A stretch of 18,041 nt of DNA from Gammaproteobacteria bacterium (GTDB lineage: Bacteria; Pseudomonadota; Gammaproteobacteria; Xanthomonadales; Marinicellaceae), in contig JAUHXW010000014.1 in the NCBI GenBank assembly GCA_030426705.1, positions 1-18,041 on the forward strand, given 5' to 3'. This document shows, in pieces, positions 1-7,870 of the stretch. The position numbers and the translations under genes were made by a program. The stretch's first letter is position 1; each line of letters starts with the position of its first letter. The notes beneath the pieces are model-generated. The model saw nothing but the letters and a program-made list of their open reading frames with translations. It was not told the DNA's origin and searched no databases.

Positions 1-304
1 CACCATTCAGCATGTGAATTATTAAATTCGTTATTTTAAAAGGGGTGGGAGAGGCTGGCCAATTTTGAGCATCAATTAAAAATGAAAAAACTGAAACAGG
101 TCTTTTTAAAACTCCTGTATCAGAGTAAGCAAAATATTTTTTGAGATTTTCATAACTTAATTCGCCATTGACATGTTGAAGAAGCGACAAACTATAAAAA
201 TCATCAAATATAAACCCACCTTTAAGTGCAGGAAAGTAAGAAAAAACACATAGTAGCAACAATACTATCAGCAAAAAAACATAATAATAGTTTTTTTTTA
301 TCAT
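1..304 (-). CDS. N-terminal part of a GT-C-like membrane protein (truncated by window edge)
   Basis: The minus strand is open from an ATG at 304 to the window edge, giving 101 codons with no stop. The product begins MIKKNYYYVFLLIVLLLLCVF, with a membrane anchor at about residues 6-24. A loop with FIFDDFYSL (about 33-41) follows, then KRPVSVFSFLID and FKITNLIIHMLNG at the edge. An acidic pair just after the first membrane segment, then an RP-containing loop and an N-LIIH-LN helix, is the pattern I know from GT-C-fold, TMTC-like polytopic membrane proteins that often carry TPRs near the C terminus. AAGGAG at 316-321 lies 11 nt upstream of the start. The gene lies directly downstream of pilA, so a pilin-glycosylation role is plausible but not shown. 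The coding call is firm; the family call is moderate because most of the protein is missing. Confidence 0.72.
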   Translation of the reverse strand, partial: MIKKNYYYVFLLIVLLLLCVFSYFPALKGGFIFDDFYSLSLLQHVNGELSYENLKKYFAYSDTGVLKRPVSVFSFLIDAQNWPASPTPFKITNLIIHMLNG

Positions 305-353
305 ACAAGATTAAGCTCCTTTAGTGATACATTTCAAACTATCGAGAAAATAT

Positions 354-388
354 AAAAAAAAAGGCGTGAACTCCCATGCTCACGCCTT
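354..388 (-). terminator. Rho-independent terminator after pilA
   Basis: A perfect 9-bp stem (arms 361-369 AAGGCGTGA and 380-388 TCACGCCTT, 10-nt loop) is followed on the minus strand by a run of seven U (354-360). It lies 23 bp past the pilA stop and about 50 bp before the start of the membrane-protein gene. It should end most pilin transcripts and leave the next gene with read-through or a weak promoter of its own. Confidence 0.9.
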
Positions 389-410
389 ATTGAGAAACAA
401 TACTATTGGT

Positions 411-833
411 TTATCTACATTCAGGTGGTAAGTACCTATCTTGATGAGCTGATTTACAAACCCACTCAACGCTACCAGCACCCGCTGCAGCCACCGCTGA
501 CAATTGAACAGTGTTGGTAGTCAATACAGGGTCATTAGCATAAGTAATAGTAATCACCCCGGAAGCATTTGCAATTGATGTCACATTGTTGCCTGTAATA
601 GCTGTTGGCGTTGCTAAACCTGCTCCTGAATTAGAAGTAGGAAAAACCCCTTCACTGATAAAGTATTCCGACACTGCTAATTTTGCACCAGCAGCCAAAG
701 CGATACCTTCACCCGCTTTTGCACGGATGGTGTAATCACGATACGCTGGAATTGCATAAGCCATCAAAATTGCGATAATCGCGATAACGATCATCAATTC
801 GATTAATGTAAAACCTTGTTGATTTCTTTTCAT
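411..833 (-). CDS. pilA: Type IV major pilin (PilA-like prepilin)
   Basis: This 140-residue protein starts with a short basic leader, MKRNQQG, followed by FTLIELMIVIAIIAILMAYAIPAY. That is the class III (type IVa) prepilin signature. The prepilin peptidase should cut after Gly7, and Glu at +5 of the mature protein is kept. The hydrophobic alpha-1 helix spans about residues 8-30. Two cysteines near the C terminus (126 and 139) are placed to form the disulfide-bound D-region loop. The C terminus is ECR rather than Ser, so it does not match PilO-type C-terminal Ser glycosylation. Length is typical of short type IVa pilins. GAGGT at 842-846 is the ribosome binding site. I found no convincing sigma-54 promoter upstream, although many pilA genes have one. 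A strong terminator follows. Confidence 0.88.
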   Translation of the reverse strand: MKRNQQGFTLIELMIVIAIIAILMAYAIPAYRDYTIRAKAGEGIALAAGAKLAVSEYFISEGVFPTSNSGAGLATPTAITGNNVTSIANASGVITITYANDPVLTTNTVQLSAVAAAGAGSVEWVCKSAHQDRYLPPECR

Positions 834-1059
834 TTCAATTTACCTCAAAAAAATATTAGTTATTAAATTCATCCATGTGATTAGATTATTTGATTCATGA
901 GTAAGAAGCAAGTATTCGGTATTTATTTTTGAACACCGTCACATTTTTGACCCACTTTATCAAGCAAAAACCACACTCAGTACTTAATCGTGCCCTTGGC
1001 TAACTGCTACTGACATTAATTGTCACTAATCACAACCATGCCAGCTAAAATTTCAGGCA

Positions 1060-1068
1060 TGATACAAT
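1060..1068 (+). promoter_or_regulatory. Possible extended -10 promoter for the 1105 sulfotransferase
   Basis: TGATACAAT matches an extended -10 element (TG, one base, then TACAAT, 5/6 to consensus). No good -35 is seen 17 bp upstream. Transcription would start near 1075, leaving a leader of about 30 nt that lacks a clear Shine-Dalgarno sequence. Confidence 0.4.
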
Positions 1069-1104
1069 GGCAACACCCAGTGCATAGATAAAGTATAACA
1101 AAAA

Positions 1105-1974
1105 ATGACCACATCTTGGCTATCATCCACAGATTTAACAAATTTTTTCATCAACAAGAAAATATTATCAGAATCTGTTAAATCAAAGGCCTATAACTTT
1201 GAAACGGATTTATGCCTTTTTTCTCATGTGCCTAAAACCGCTGGTACCAGTCTGGAGTCCATCATCGCTAAAAACTATAAAGTTTCTGATGTGCTTCATC
1301 TCAACGCACCGGACCTGAATCAATTACCTGATGTTGTCAGGATGAAAAAGTATCTGCCTAAATTTATATGCGGGCATCATCCTTTGCATGGTCAAATTTA
1401 TCAGTTGATTCAAAAAAAGCCGATTTTCCATTTCACACAATTACGCAATCCCTTGGATAGGGTCTTGTCTTACTATAATTATGTTAAAGGCAAAACCGAC
1501 CACCCGATGCATGTCTATACCAGAGATGATTCTTTGATTAATTTCTTAATTAAAAATCCCACTCCGGAGCTTTGTAATGGACAAAGTAAACGCTTTAGTG
1601 GTTATTTGCATTCAGGACTCGCCGCCGACCAACAATTGTTCGAGGAATCAAGGGAGGCGCTCACCACCTGCTTTTCATTGGTTTTAACCACTTGTCTGTT
1701 TGATGAGGGTTTGTTGTTATTACAAAAAAGGTTGGGGTTAACAGATATTTTTTATCAAAGACAGAATGTGTCCGAAAAATTTTTAATAAAACAAGAGCTG
1801 GATGATGCCACTTTAAATTTTATCCTGGAGAACAATCAAGCAGACATTCAATTGTTCGAGTGGGCCAAAAATCAATGCAGGGCAATTATTGATAATGAAC
1901 TGACCGACACTGAAATCGATCAATTCAGAACCAATAATCAAACCTGGCAGCAGTTAATAAACGCACAAGCTTAG
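1105..1974 (+). CDS. Sulfotransferase family 2-like protein
   Basis: This 289-residue protein has the layout of small PAPS-dependent sulfotransferases related to carbohydrate sulfotransferases (Sulfotransfer_2 type). HVPKTAGTSLESI (41-53) is the 5'-phosphosulfate-binding loop. RNPLDRVLSYYNY (114-126) is the 3'-phosphate-binding segment, with the expected Arg and Ser. GHHPLHG (90-96) and NGQSKRFSG (158-166) also fit the family. No signal peptide or membrane anchor is seen, so it probably acts in the cytoplasm. It stands alone between divergent pilA and a convergent secreted protein. The ribosome binding site is weak, but the next in-frame ATG (residue 80) would delete the PAPS loop, so the start at 1105 is favoured. 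The acceptor cannot be read from sequence; glycans are the usual substrates of this family. Confidence 0.8.
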   Translation: MTTSWLSSTDLTNFFINKKILSESVKSKAYNFETDLCLFSHVPKTAGTSLESIIAKNYKVSDVLHLNAPDLNQLPDVVRMKKYLPKFICGHHPLHGQIYQLIQKKPIFHFTQLRNPLDRVLSYYNYVKGKTDHPMHVYTRDDSLINFLIKNPTPELCNGQSKRFSGYLHSGLAADQQLFEESREALTTCFSLVLTTCLFDEGLLLLQKRLGLTDIFYQRQNVSEKFLIKQELDDATLNFILENNQADIQLFEWAKNQCRAIIDNELTDTEIDQFRTNNQTWQQLINAQA

Positions 1975-1999
1975 CAAGCAAGCTTGTGAGCTTTTACTT
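1964..1999 (+). terminator. Terminator overlapping the stop codon of the 1105 gene
   Basis: Arms CACAAGCTT (1964-1972) and AAGCTTGTG (1980-1988) form a perfect 9-bp stem with a 7-nt loop, followed by the T-rich stretch AGCTTTTACTTTTC. The TAG stop (1972-1974) sits at the top of the left arm, so the last codons form part of the hairpin. On the minus strand the following bases are only weakly U-rich, so it acts mainly on plus-strand transcripts. Confidence 0.75.
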
Positions 2000-2005
2000 T
2001 TCTCT

Positions 2006-5000
2006 TTAATACAACCAGGGAGAGCCTTTTTCATGTAATTTACGCTCAAACTCAGGTAAACGGGTTTCTAAGATTGGCAACAATTCAGTTGAAATGGTAG
2101 CCAATTCTTTTTCCGCAATACCCAAGCTTTGTCTATGTGTGGGCGTGGGTCCATAGCTGGACAGCGATGTTCCCATCGAAGCTGCAAATAACCTGGCTCC
2201 CACAGTCACATGGGTTTTCTCGCCTATTTGTTGTTTAGCCGGACTGCCATTCAATTGTTTATTAATGGCTTGCAAGTCCTTTGTTATATTTAACAACTGC
2301 TGATCCAAATCACCATGCTCAGTCAAACTTCTTGCCAAAACTTTTTGCAATTCTTCAGTTCTTTTCAGTGCTTCGGTCAGTTTCTTATTGGTGATGGCGG
2401 CTTGATCCTGTACCTGCGTTAATTCCAGCCAGAAAGCCACCACCTTATCCAGTTCCGCTCCTTTCAAAGCACCTTCACGCAGTCTCTTCACGGTAAACTC
2501 TTGGGATCCTTCCAATTCTGTTATTTCACCATTAACTTCCATGCTCATAGTTACGGTGTATTGTCCCGGGGCTGCCAACATACCACTGTTACCATTACCT
2601 AAGAACCCACCGCCTTGACCCATAACACCAAAGGCTGGATAGCGTAAATCCCAAGCCACTTGGTTCATGCCTTTTTTGGCGCTGCCAGCAACACGTCGAA
2701 CCACATTACCTTGGGCATTTTTAACGGTTAACCATACTTTCGGTTCGGCCTCAATAAGTTCAGCATCGAGTGCATCCCAACCTGGGAATGGTACGTCCTC
2801 GCCATCCTTGATGATTTTCTTTTCTTTTTTCTGGCGCTGCTGCTTGGCTGTTTGTAGACCTTCTTTCAGGTAATAATTGAACACTGCACCAAACGGTGGA
2901 TTTTGGGCGGTATAAAACGCATCACCTTGCGAGGCCTTTTCATTAAAACCTAAGACTGTGCGTGGCATATACCACAATGCATCTTTGACCGGGAACAATT
3001 GTGCCTTTTTGGCCTCTGTGAAATTCATATGACGCAAGAATGAATAATCATCCAACACATAAAAACCACGACCAAAAGTAGCTGCGACTAAGTCATTTTC
3101 CCTTTTCTGGATAGCCAGGTCACGAATGGCTATGGTTGGCATTCCCGCTTTCAATTTATGCCAATTTTGTCCACTGTTTTGTGTAACATATAAGCCAAAC
3201 TCAGTACCCGCAAACATCAATGCCGGATCAACATGATCCTGTACAACACGCCAAACCAGGTTTTTATCAGCTATGCCTTCGCTCAGTTTTTTCCATGATT
3301 TACCTTTGTTATGACTGACCAGTAAGTAAGGTTTATAATCACCGTATTTGTGATTGTCCAGCGCCACATAGACGGTATTGGCATCATGTAAATCGGCTTT
3401 GATGTCATTGACAAACGCCGTATCTGGTACGCCAGGTAATGAGCCTACATCGATTTTTTTCCAGCTTTCCCCACCATTTTCAGTGATTTGGATGATGCCA
3501 TCATCGGTACCTATATAAAGCAACCCTTCTTGCTGTGGTGATTCTGAAACTGAAGTGATGGTGTTGTAATTACTCATCGCCAACACATCCCATGGCATGT
3601 CCCAACTTTGTTGCCCACCCATGACAGGTAATTCTATGCGTTCCTGGTTTTTGGTTAAATCCCCAGATATGGCGATCCAACTGTCACCTCTGTCCTCTGA
3701 ACGCCACAACCTTTGAGAAGCAAAATACAGCCTTGTTGACTTATGCGGACTGACCAGAATTGGCGCATCCCAATTAAACCTTTCAGCTGGTTCACCTTCA
3801 CCAGGTTGTGGTTGGATATAAACCATTTCACCGGTTGTTTTATCTACTCTGACCAAATTACCTTGTTGCCATTCTGCATAGACGATGTCAGGGTTTCCCG
3901 GCTCTGTGGCTGGTTGATGGCCATCACCAAACAACACCACATACCAATCAGAATTCCTGATGCCTTGTCGGTTGTCAGTTCTTGAAGGGCCACCCTGGGT
4001 GTTGTTATCCTGTGTACCACCATAAATGTGATAAAAGGGTTCTGCATCATCAACAGCCACTTTATAAAACTGAGTGACCGGTAAATTGGCTATGAATTTC
4101 CATGATTGGGTTAAATCAAAACTTTCATACAATCCGCCATCATTGCCTACCAATAAATAATTGGGGTCATTGGCTTTAAATGCTATCGCATGGTTATCAA
4201 CATGCTTGTTTTGTTCATTCATCAAATAATGATTCTTGCCACCATCATCTGAAATAATCATGTTGTTGTTCATCAGATAAATGCGGTCATAATGGTGTGG
4301 CGATGCATACAATTCCTGGTAATAGTGTGGACCTGTGGCACCCGCTACGGCATCTGACTGTTTAACCCAGGATGCACCACGATCAAACGATTTGTAAATC
4401 CCGCCAGTTCTTCGTTCCAGTTCGATGGCCGCATATATTTCATCGGGTTTTTGTGGCGATATGGCCAAGCCAATTTTACCCATGGCGCCATTGGGCAAAC
4501 CCTTTGTCAATTTTTCCCAGTTTTCACCACCATCTTCTGACTTATAAATGGCTGTTTCAGGACCACCGCCCATATAGGCAGCGACTGTTCGATGCCGCTG
4601 CCATGTTGCCGCATATAACCTGTCTGGATTTCTCGGGTCGATGACCACATCCGTAGCACCGGTCCATTCATCATCACCCAAAACCTGTTTCCAGCTCTCT
4701 CCACCGTCAGTGGTCTTATACAAGCCACGTTCGCCACCTTTTGACCACAATGGCCCTTGTGCAGCCACCCACAGGGTCTTACTGTCTTCAGGGTGGATCA
4801 CTACAGTCGAAATATGTTCAGATTCTTTAAGGCCTTTATTGGCCCAGCTTTGGCCGCCGTCTTCACTGAGATAGATGCCATCACCAAAACTGACATGACG
4901 TCCTCCCACATTTTCACCGGTACCTACCCAAATTCTCTGACTGTTGCTGGAATCAATGGTGACACTGCCTATCGAATAAACTTTTTGCGCATCAAAAACA

Positions 5001-5242
5001 GGCTTCCAGGTGGTGCCAGCATTGGTGGTTTTCCAGACACCACCTGACCCGACTCCAACATACCAAATGTTTTCATTGTTTGGATCAATCGCAATATCAG
5101 CAATCCGACCCGACATCAAAGCTGGGCCTATGCTGCGCATTGTGATACCAGCATACGGGTCTTCTGCTTTTGCTTCATTATCTTTTGACCAAACAAAGCC
5201 AGCATGACAAACCAGCAGCGCCATTAATATGATTCTTTTCAT
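2006..5242 (-). CDS. Secreted Asp-box (sortilin/VPS10-like, BNR) beta-propeller protein
   Basis: The product has 1078 residues from the ATG at 5242, which has GAGG at 5250-5253 in front. An upstream in-frame start would add 11 unlikely residues. MKRIILMALLVCHAGFVWS is a Sec signal peptide, so the protein is exported. From about residue 73 to 694 there are about ten Asp-box repeats, including SEDGGQSW, TTDGGESW, SEDGGENW, SFDRGASW, SEDRGDSW, TENGGESW, SHNKGKSW and TQNSGQNW. These cap propeller blades in sortilin/VPS10 and sialidase-like folds. The C-terminal third has a beta domain (VWLTVKNAQGNVVRR) and then a charged, probably coiled-coil part rich in Leu, Gln and Lys. Relatives are often called glycosyl hydrolases, but I see no catalytic residues that justify an enzyme name. 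A periplasmic or surface binding role is equally possible. Divergent from yicC, and convergent with the sulfotransferase at 1105. Confidence 0.85.
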   Translation of the reverse strand: MKRIILMALLVCHAGFVWSKDNEAKAEDPYAGITMRSIGPALMSGRIADIAIDPNNENIWYVGVGSGGVWKTTNAGTTWKPVFDAQKVYSIGSVTIDSSNSQRIWVGTGENVGGRHVSFGDGIYLSEDGGQSWANKGLKESEHISTVVIHPEDSKTLWVAAQGPLWSKGGERGLYKTTDGGESWKQVLGDDEWTGATDVVIDPRNPDRLYAATWQRHRTVAAYMGGGPETAIYKSEDGGENWEKLTKGLPNGAMGKIGLAISPQKPDEIYAAIELERRTGGIYKSFDRGASWVKQSDAVAGATGPHYYQELYASPHHYDRIYLMNNNMIISDDGGKNHYLMNEQNKHVDNHAIAFKANDPNYLLVGNDGGLYESFDLTQSWKFIANLPVTQFYKVAVDDAEPFYHIYGGTQDNNTQGGPSRTDNRQGIRNSDWYVVLFGDGHQPATEPGNPDIVYAEWQQGNLVRVDKTTGEMVYIQPQPGEGEPAERFNWDAPILVSPHKSTRLYFASQRLWRSEDRGDSWIAISGDLTKNQERIELPVMGGQQSWDMPWDVLAMSNYNTITSVSESPQQEGLLYIGTDDGIIQITENGGESWKKIDVGSLPGVPDTAFVNDIKADLHDANTVYVALDNHKYGDYKPYLLVSHNKGKSWKKLSEGIADKNLVWRVVQDHVDPALMFAGTEFGLYVTQNSGQNWHKLKAGMPTIAIRDLAIQKRENDLVAATFGRGFYVLDDYSFLRHMNFTEAKKAQLFPVKDALWYMPRTVLGFNEKASQGDAFYTAQNPPFGAVFNYYLKEGLQTAKQQRQKKEKKIIKDGEDVPFPGWDALDAELIEAEPKVWLTVKNAQGNVVRRVAGSAKKGMNQVAWDLRYPAFGVMGQGGGFLGNGNSGMLAAPGQYTVTMSMEVNGEITELEGSQEFTVKRLREGALKGAELDKVVAFWLELTQVQDQAAITNKKLTEALKRTEELQKVLARSLTEHGDLDQQLLNITKDLQAINKQLNGSPAKQQIGEKTHVTVGARLFAASMGTSLSSYGPTPTHRQSLGIAEKELATISTELLPILETRLPEFERKLHEKGSPWLY

Positions 5243-5266
5243 GGTGATTCCTCTTTTTTTACAACC

Positions 5267-5272
5267 ACTATA
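5267..5272 (-). promoter_or_regulatory. Possible -10 element for the Asp-box protein gene
   Basis: TATAGT (5/6 to the -10 consensus) lies on the minus strand 24 bp before the start at 5242, leaving a leader that just includes the GAGG ribosome binding site. The bases at the -35 position match poorly. Confidence 0.35.
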
Positions 5273-5350
5273 CACAGGTTAAGTTACAAATTCAGTAGCC
5301 TAAAAGTCATAACTTGTTGTCTTTGGAAGACCTTTGTTCAGAATCGGGCA

Positions 5351-5374
5351 AAGGTATCTTGAATACCTTATAAT
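5351..5374 (+). promoter_or_regulatory. yicC-gmk promoter region with a 7-bp inverted repeat
   Basis: A perfect -10 hexamer, TATAAT, lies at 5369-5374. Just upstream, AAGGTAT (5351-5357) and ATACCTT (5363-5369) form a perfect inverted repeat with a 5-nt centre, overlapping the first base of the -10. No good -35 is seen, so an activator or repressor may bind here. Transcription from this -10 would begin near 5381, downstream of the ATG at 5375 and before the ATG at 5405, which supports the latter as the yicC start. Confidence 0.5.
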
Positions 5375-5404
5375 ATGCCCTTTGTTATCGATGACTGTTC
5401 TTAT

Positions 5405-6271
5405 ATGCAATCAATGACCGCATTTGCTTCTCATGAAGCAGAAAACAAGCTTGGAAAACTGACCTGTGAGATTCGCTCTGTGAATCAACGTTTCCTTGAA
5501 TTGTCTATAAAATGTCCAGACTTTCTGAGAGCCAGCGAAAATGCGTTAAGGAAACTCTTCAGTCAAAGTCTATCAAGAGGTAAAGTCACGGTCTTTATCC
5601 GCTTTTACCCCAACGATGACACCAGCTTAACTGACTTGACAGTCAATCATGCCCTGATTAAACAACTCAATGCCTGCGCTGCATCCATTGAAAACCAACA
5701 CCAGTTAAACAATAATGTTTCGGTCAAAGAAATACTTAATTGGCCAGATGTGGTGGTACAAAAACCTTCCGACACATCATCTCTCAGTCAAGCCTCTATT
5801 GATTTGGTTAAATCTTGTATTACTAAGTTTATCGACTCACGAGAGCGTGAAGGCGCTGAAATGAAGAACATTTTGCAAGACAAAGTGGATACAATTCAAA
5901 AATTGACTGCTGAGATTCGATCGATTGTGCCTCAAATCAATGCCCATTTAAAATCTAAATTACAAGACAGATTGGATGATTTACAAGTTGATGTAAACGA
6001 AGAACGGTTTGAGCAGGAACTGGCTTTTCAACTGCAAAAAATTGATATCACTGAGGAATTGGACCGACTTGATGCACATGTCAAAGAGTTTAACCGGGTT
6101 TTAAAGCTAAAAGAACCAGTCGGCAGAAGACTGGATTTTCTGGTACAGGAGCTTAACCGTGAATCCAATACCATTGGCTCAAAATCTGCCAGCATCAAAA
6201 CTTCCAATGCCAGCATTGATCTCAAGGTTGCCATTGAACAAATCCGTGAACAAATACAAAACATAGAATGA
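5405..6271 (+). CDS. yicC: YicC/YloC family endoribonuclease
   Basis: The product has 288 residues when started at the ATG at 5405, which gives the family's usual opening (MQSMTAFA) and length. Starting at 5375 would add ten atypical residues and place the start before the probable transcription start. The N-terminal YicC domain includes LTCEIRSVNQRFLEL and RGKVTVFIRF. The C-terminal DUF1732 part includes SREREGAEM, RRLDFLVQELNRESNTIGSK and the ending AIEQIREQIQNIE, all hallmarks of the family. YicC proteins are metal-dependent endoribonucleases; in E. coli YicC has been linked to decay of the small RNA RyhB. The gene overlaps gmk by 4 nt (ATGA), so the two are translationally coupled, as in many bacteria. 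Confidence 0.93.
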   Translation: MQSMTAFASHEAENKLGKLTCEIRSVNQRFLELSIKCPDFLRASENALRKLFSQSLSRGKVTVFIRFYPNDDTSLTDLTVNHALIKQLNACAASIENQHQLNNNVSVKEILNWPDVVVQKPSDTSSLSQASIDLVKSCITKFIDSREREGAEMKNILQDKVDTIQKLTAEIRSIVPQINAHLKSKLQDRLDDLQVDVNEERFEQELAFQLQKIDITEELDRLDAHVKEFNRVLKLKEPVGRRLDFLVQELNRESNTIGSKSASIKTSNASIDLKVAIEQIREQIQNIE

Positions 6272-6897
6272 CCATGACCAAACAACTCACCGGCACATTA
6301 TTTATTGTCTCTGCTCCCTCAGGAACTGGTAAAACTTCCTTGGTTAATGCCTTGGTGAGGGATACCAATCATTTGAAATTATCAATTTCGCATACCACCA
6401 GAAAAGCCCGACCCAAAGAAATTGATGGCTATAACTACCACTTCATCAGTGAAAAGAAATTCAAACAAATGGAAATGGCTGGTGTATTTATGGAATCGGC
6501 CAACGTTTTTGGCAATTATTATGGCACTTCACAAGATACCGTACAAAAAATGTTGGATGAAGGTCATGATGTGGTTTTAGAAATTGACTGGCAAGGCGCG
6601 GAACAAATCAAAAAGCGTTTTCCAGAATCCATCAGTATTTTTATACTGCCACCCAGTATTCAAGCACTGCAAGAACGTTTAGAAGGTAGAGGCCAAGATT
6701 CTGCTGATGTCATTGCTCACCGAATGGAAAAAGCCATTGCTGAGCTTAAGCACTATCACAAGGCCGATTATCTGGTTGTTAACGATGATTTTGAAGAAGC
6801 ACTAAAAAGTTTAAAAGCCATTGTGAAAGCCAACAGAATGTCAACTCAAAAACAGCAATTTATAAACAGTGACCTATTGAGTAAATTAATTTTATAA
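6268..6897 (+). CDS. gmk: Guanylate kinase
   Basis: This 209-residue cytosolic enzyme phosphorylates GMP to GDP with ATP, an essential step in guanine nucleotide supply. The P-loop SAPSGTGKTSL lies at 15-25. The GMP-binding segment starts at SHTTRKARPKEIDGYNYHF, with the conserved Ser, Arg and Tyr. VLEIDWQGAEQIK holds the Walker B-like region, and RLEGRGQDS is the lid. NDDFEEALKSLKAIV is the usual C-terminal helix region. The start ATG overlaps the yicC stop; a second ATG two codons later is also possible. The usual gammaproteobacterial neighbour rpoZ does not follow; a convergent methyltransferase gene lies 30 bp away. I saw no clear terminator in that gap. Confidence 0.96.
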   Translation: MTMTKQLTGTLFIVSAPSGTGKTSLVNALVRDTNHLKLSISHTTRKARPKEIDGYNYHFISEKKFKQMEMAGVFMESANVFGNYYGTSQDTVQKMLDEGHDVVLEIDWQGAEQIKKRFPESISIFILPPSIQALQERLEGRGQDSADVIAHRMEKAIAELKHYHKADYLVVNDDFEEALKSLKAIVKANRMSTQKQQFINSDLLSKLIL

Positions 6898-6927
6898 GTA
6901 AAAGGCAAAGTATAACGTCTATCTGTT

Positions 6928-7863
6928 TTAATTGACTTTTTGAAACTCAAACCAATCTCCAGCCATATGTTTTTCTTTATAAAGAATATGGCCATTTTGT
7001 TTAAGCGTCAAGCCATTCAAAACTAATGGCTTTAACCAGCCATCGTCTTTTACTTTTTCAGCTACATTGAGCATATCATTCGCCCTAGATTTGGCGTATC
7101 TATGCTGTTTCAAAAAGTCCGCTAAAGCGACTGTTTGTTGGTATATTATTGAATCACTCATTTGCTGAAATTGTCGAATAAGATTCAACCAACTACCAAA
7201 CAATGGTTGCGATTGAAACTCTACTGGAGGCTGATATTCAGATGTGATTTTAAAAACTTTTTTCTTAAAATAATCTGGACTTATTTTTTTGGCAACCAGT
7301 TTATTAAAAATACCCACAATACCTATATCTTCTAACCATTCATAAATCCTAAATTCAACTTTCATATATTGAAATACATCACTTTTACTGCTGTGTGACA
7401 AAAAAACTAAACGACCTCCTGATTTCATTACTTTAGCCATCGATTGTGCTGAAAGATTTAAGTCACTATATTCAAGTCCATATTGGCTTACAATCAAATC
7501 CTGTTCATGTTCTATTTGTTCATGTAATTGCTCAATTCGGCAATGACTCTTAAAGTTAATCATTGACATTATCTTTCTGTCATACCTTTTAGATAATGCA
7601 TTGGTATTAATCTTACTGATATCAACGGCTGTAATCTGAATCTTTTTATTTAATTTAATCGCCATTTTGGCCATAATTATCGCAATGGCACCATTGCCTG
7701 TACAAACATCAACTATTTTTGCTCCATCTTCTAATTGTTCCACTTGATGGTTCCAAAAAGAAAGGATTTCACCATCATAATTTTCTTTAAAATCTTGTGG
7801 TAAAGATGTTTGTACACCACTACGCCAATAGTTACTCCAATGTTCTAGCTCTGGTTGACTCAT
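6928..7863 (-). CDS. Class I SAM-dependent methyltransferase
   Basis: The product has 311 residues. Motif I VDVCTGNGAIAI (51-62) is the SAM-binding glycine loop and Asp81 in ITAVDIS is the acidic residue at the end of strand 2. DLIVSQYGLEY (122-132) occupies the motif IV position, and SGGRLVFLSHSS (148-159) the post-motif strand. The segment after about residue 165 is helical, Lys/Gln-rich and not recognisable; it probably sets substrate choice. There is no signal peptide. The start lies 7 bp after the stop of the TPR-sulfotransferase and has no good Shine-Dalgarno sequence, which suggests coupling to that gene. The pair may act on the same substrate. The substrate class (small molecule, peptide or glycan) cannot be told from sequence. 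Confidence 0.82.
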   Translation of the reverse strand: MSQPELEHWSNYWRSGVQTSLPQDFKENYDGEILSFWNHQVEQLEDGAKIVDVCTGNGAIAIIMAKMAIKLNKKIQITAVDISKINTNALSKRYDRKIMSMINFKSHCRIEQLHEQIEHEQDLIVSQYGLEYSDLNLSAQSMAKVMKSGGRLVFLSHSSKSDVFQYMKVEFRIYEWLEDIGIVGIFNKLVAKKISPDYFKKKVFKITSEYQPPVEFQSQPLFGSWLNLIRQFQQMSDSIIYQQTVALADFLKQHRYAKSRANDMLNVAEKVKDDGWLKPLVLNGLTLKQNGHILYKEKHMAGDWFEFQKVN

Positions 7864-7870
7864 AGATAAT

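Noticed and set aside
834..1020. Sigma-54 promoter for pilA
   Set aside because: GGGCACG is present on the minus strand near 990, but the -12 GC at the required spacing is absent, and the TTTGCT near 965 lacks a -24 GG.
5375..5404. Upstream ATG at 5375 as the yicC start
   Set aside because: It overlaps the TATAAT of the likely promoter and adds ten residues that do not fit the family's MxSMTAFA opening.
6028..6285. 85-codon minus-strand frame inside yicC
   Set aside because: It is antisense to the conserved DUF1732 region and has no start signal or domain.
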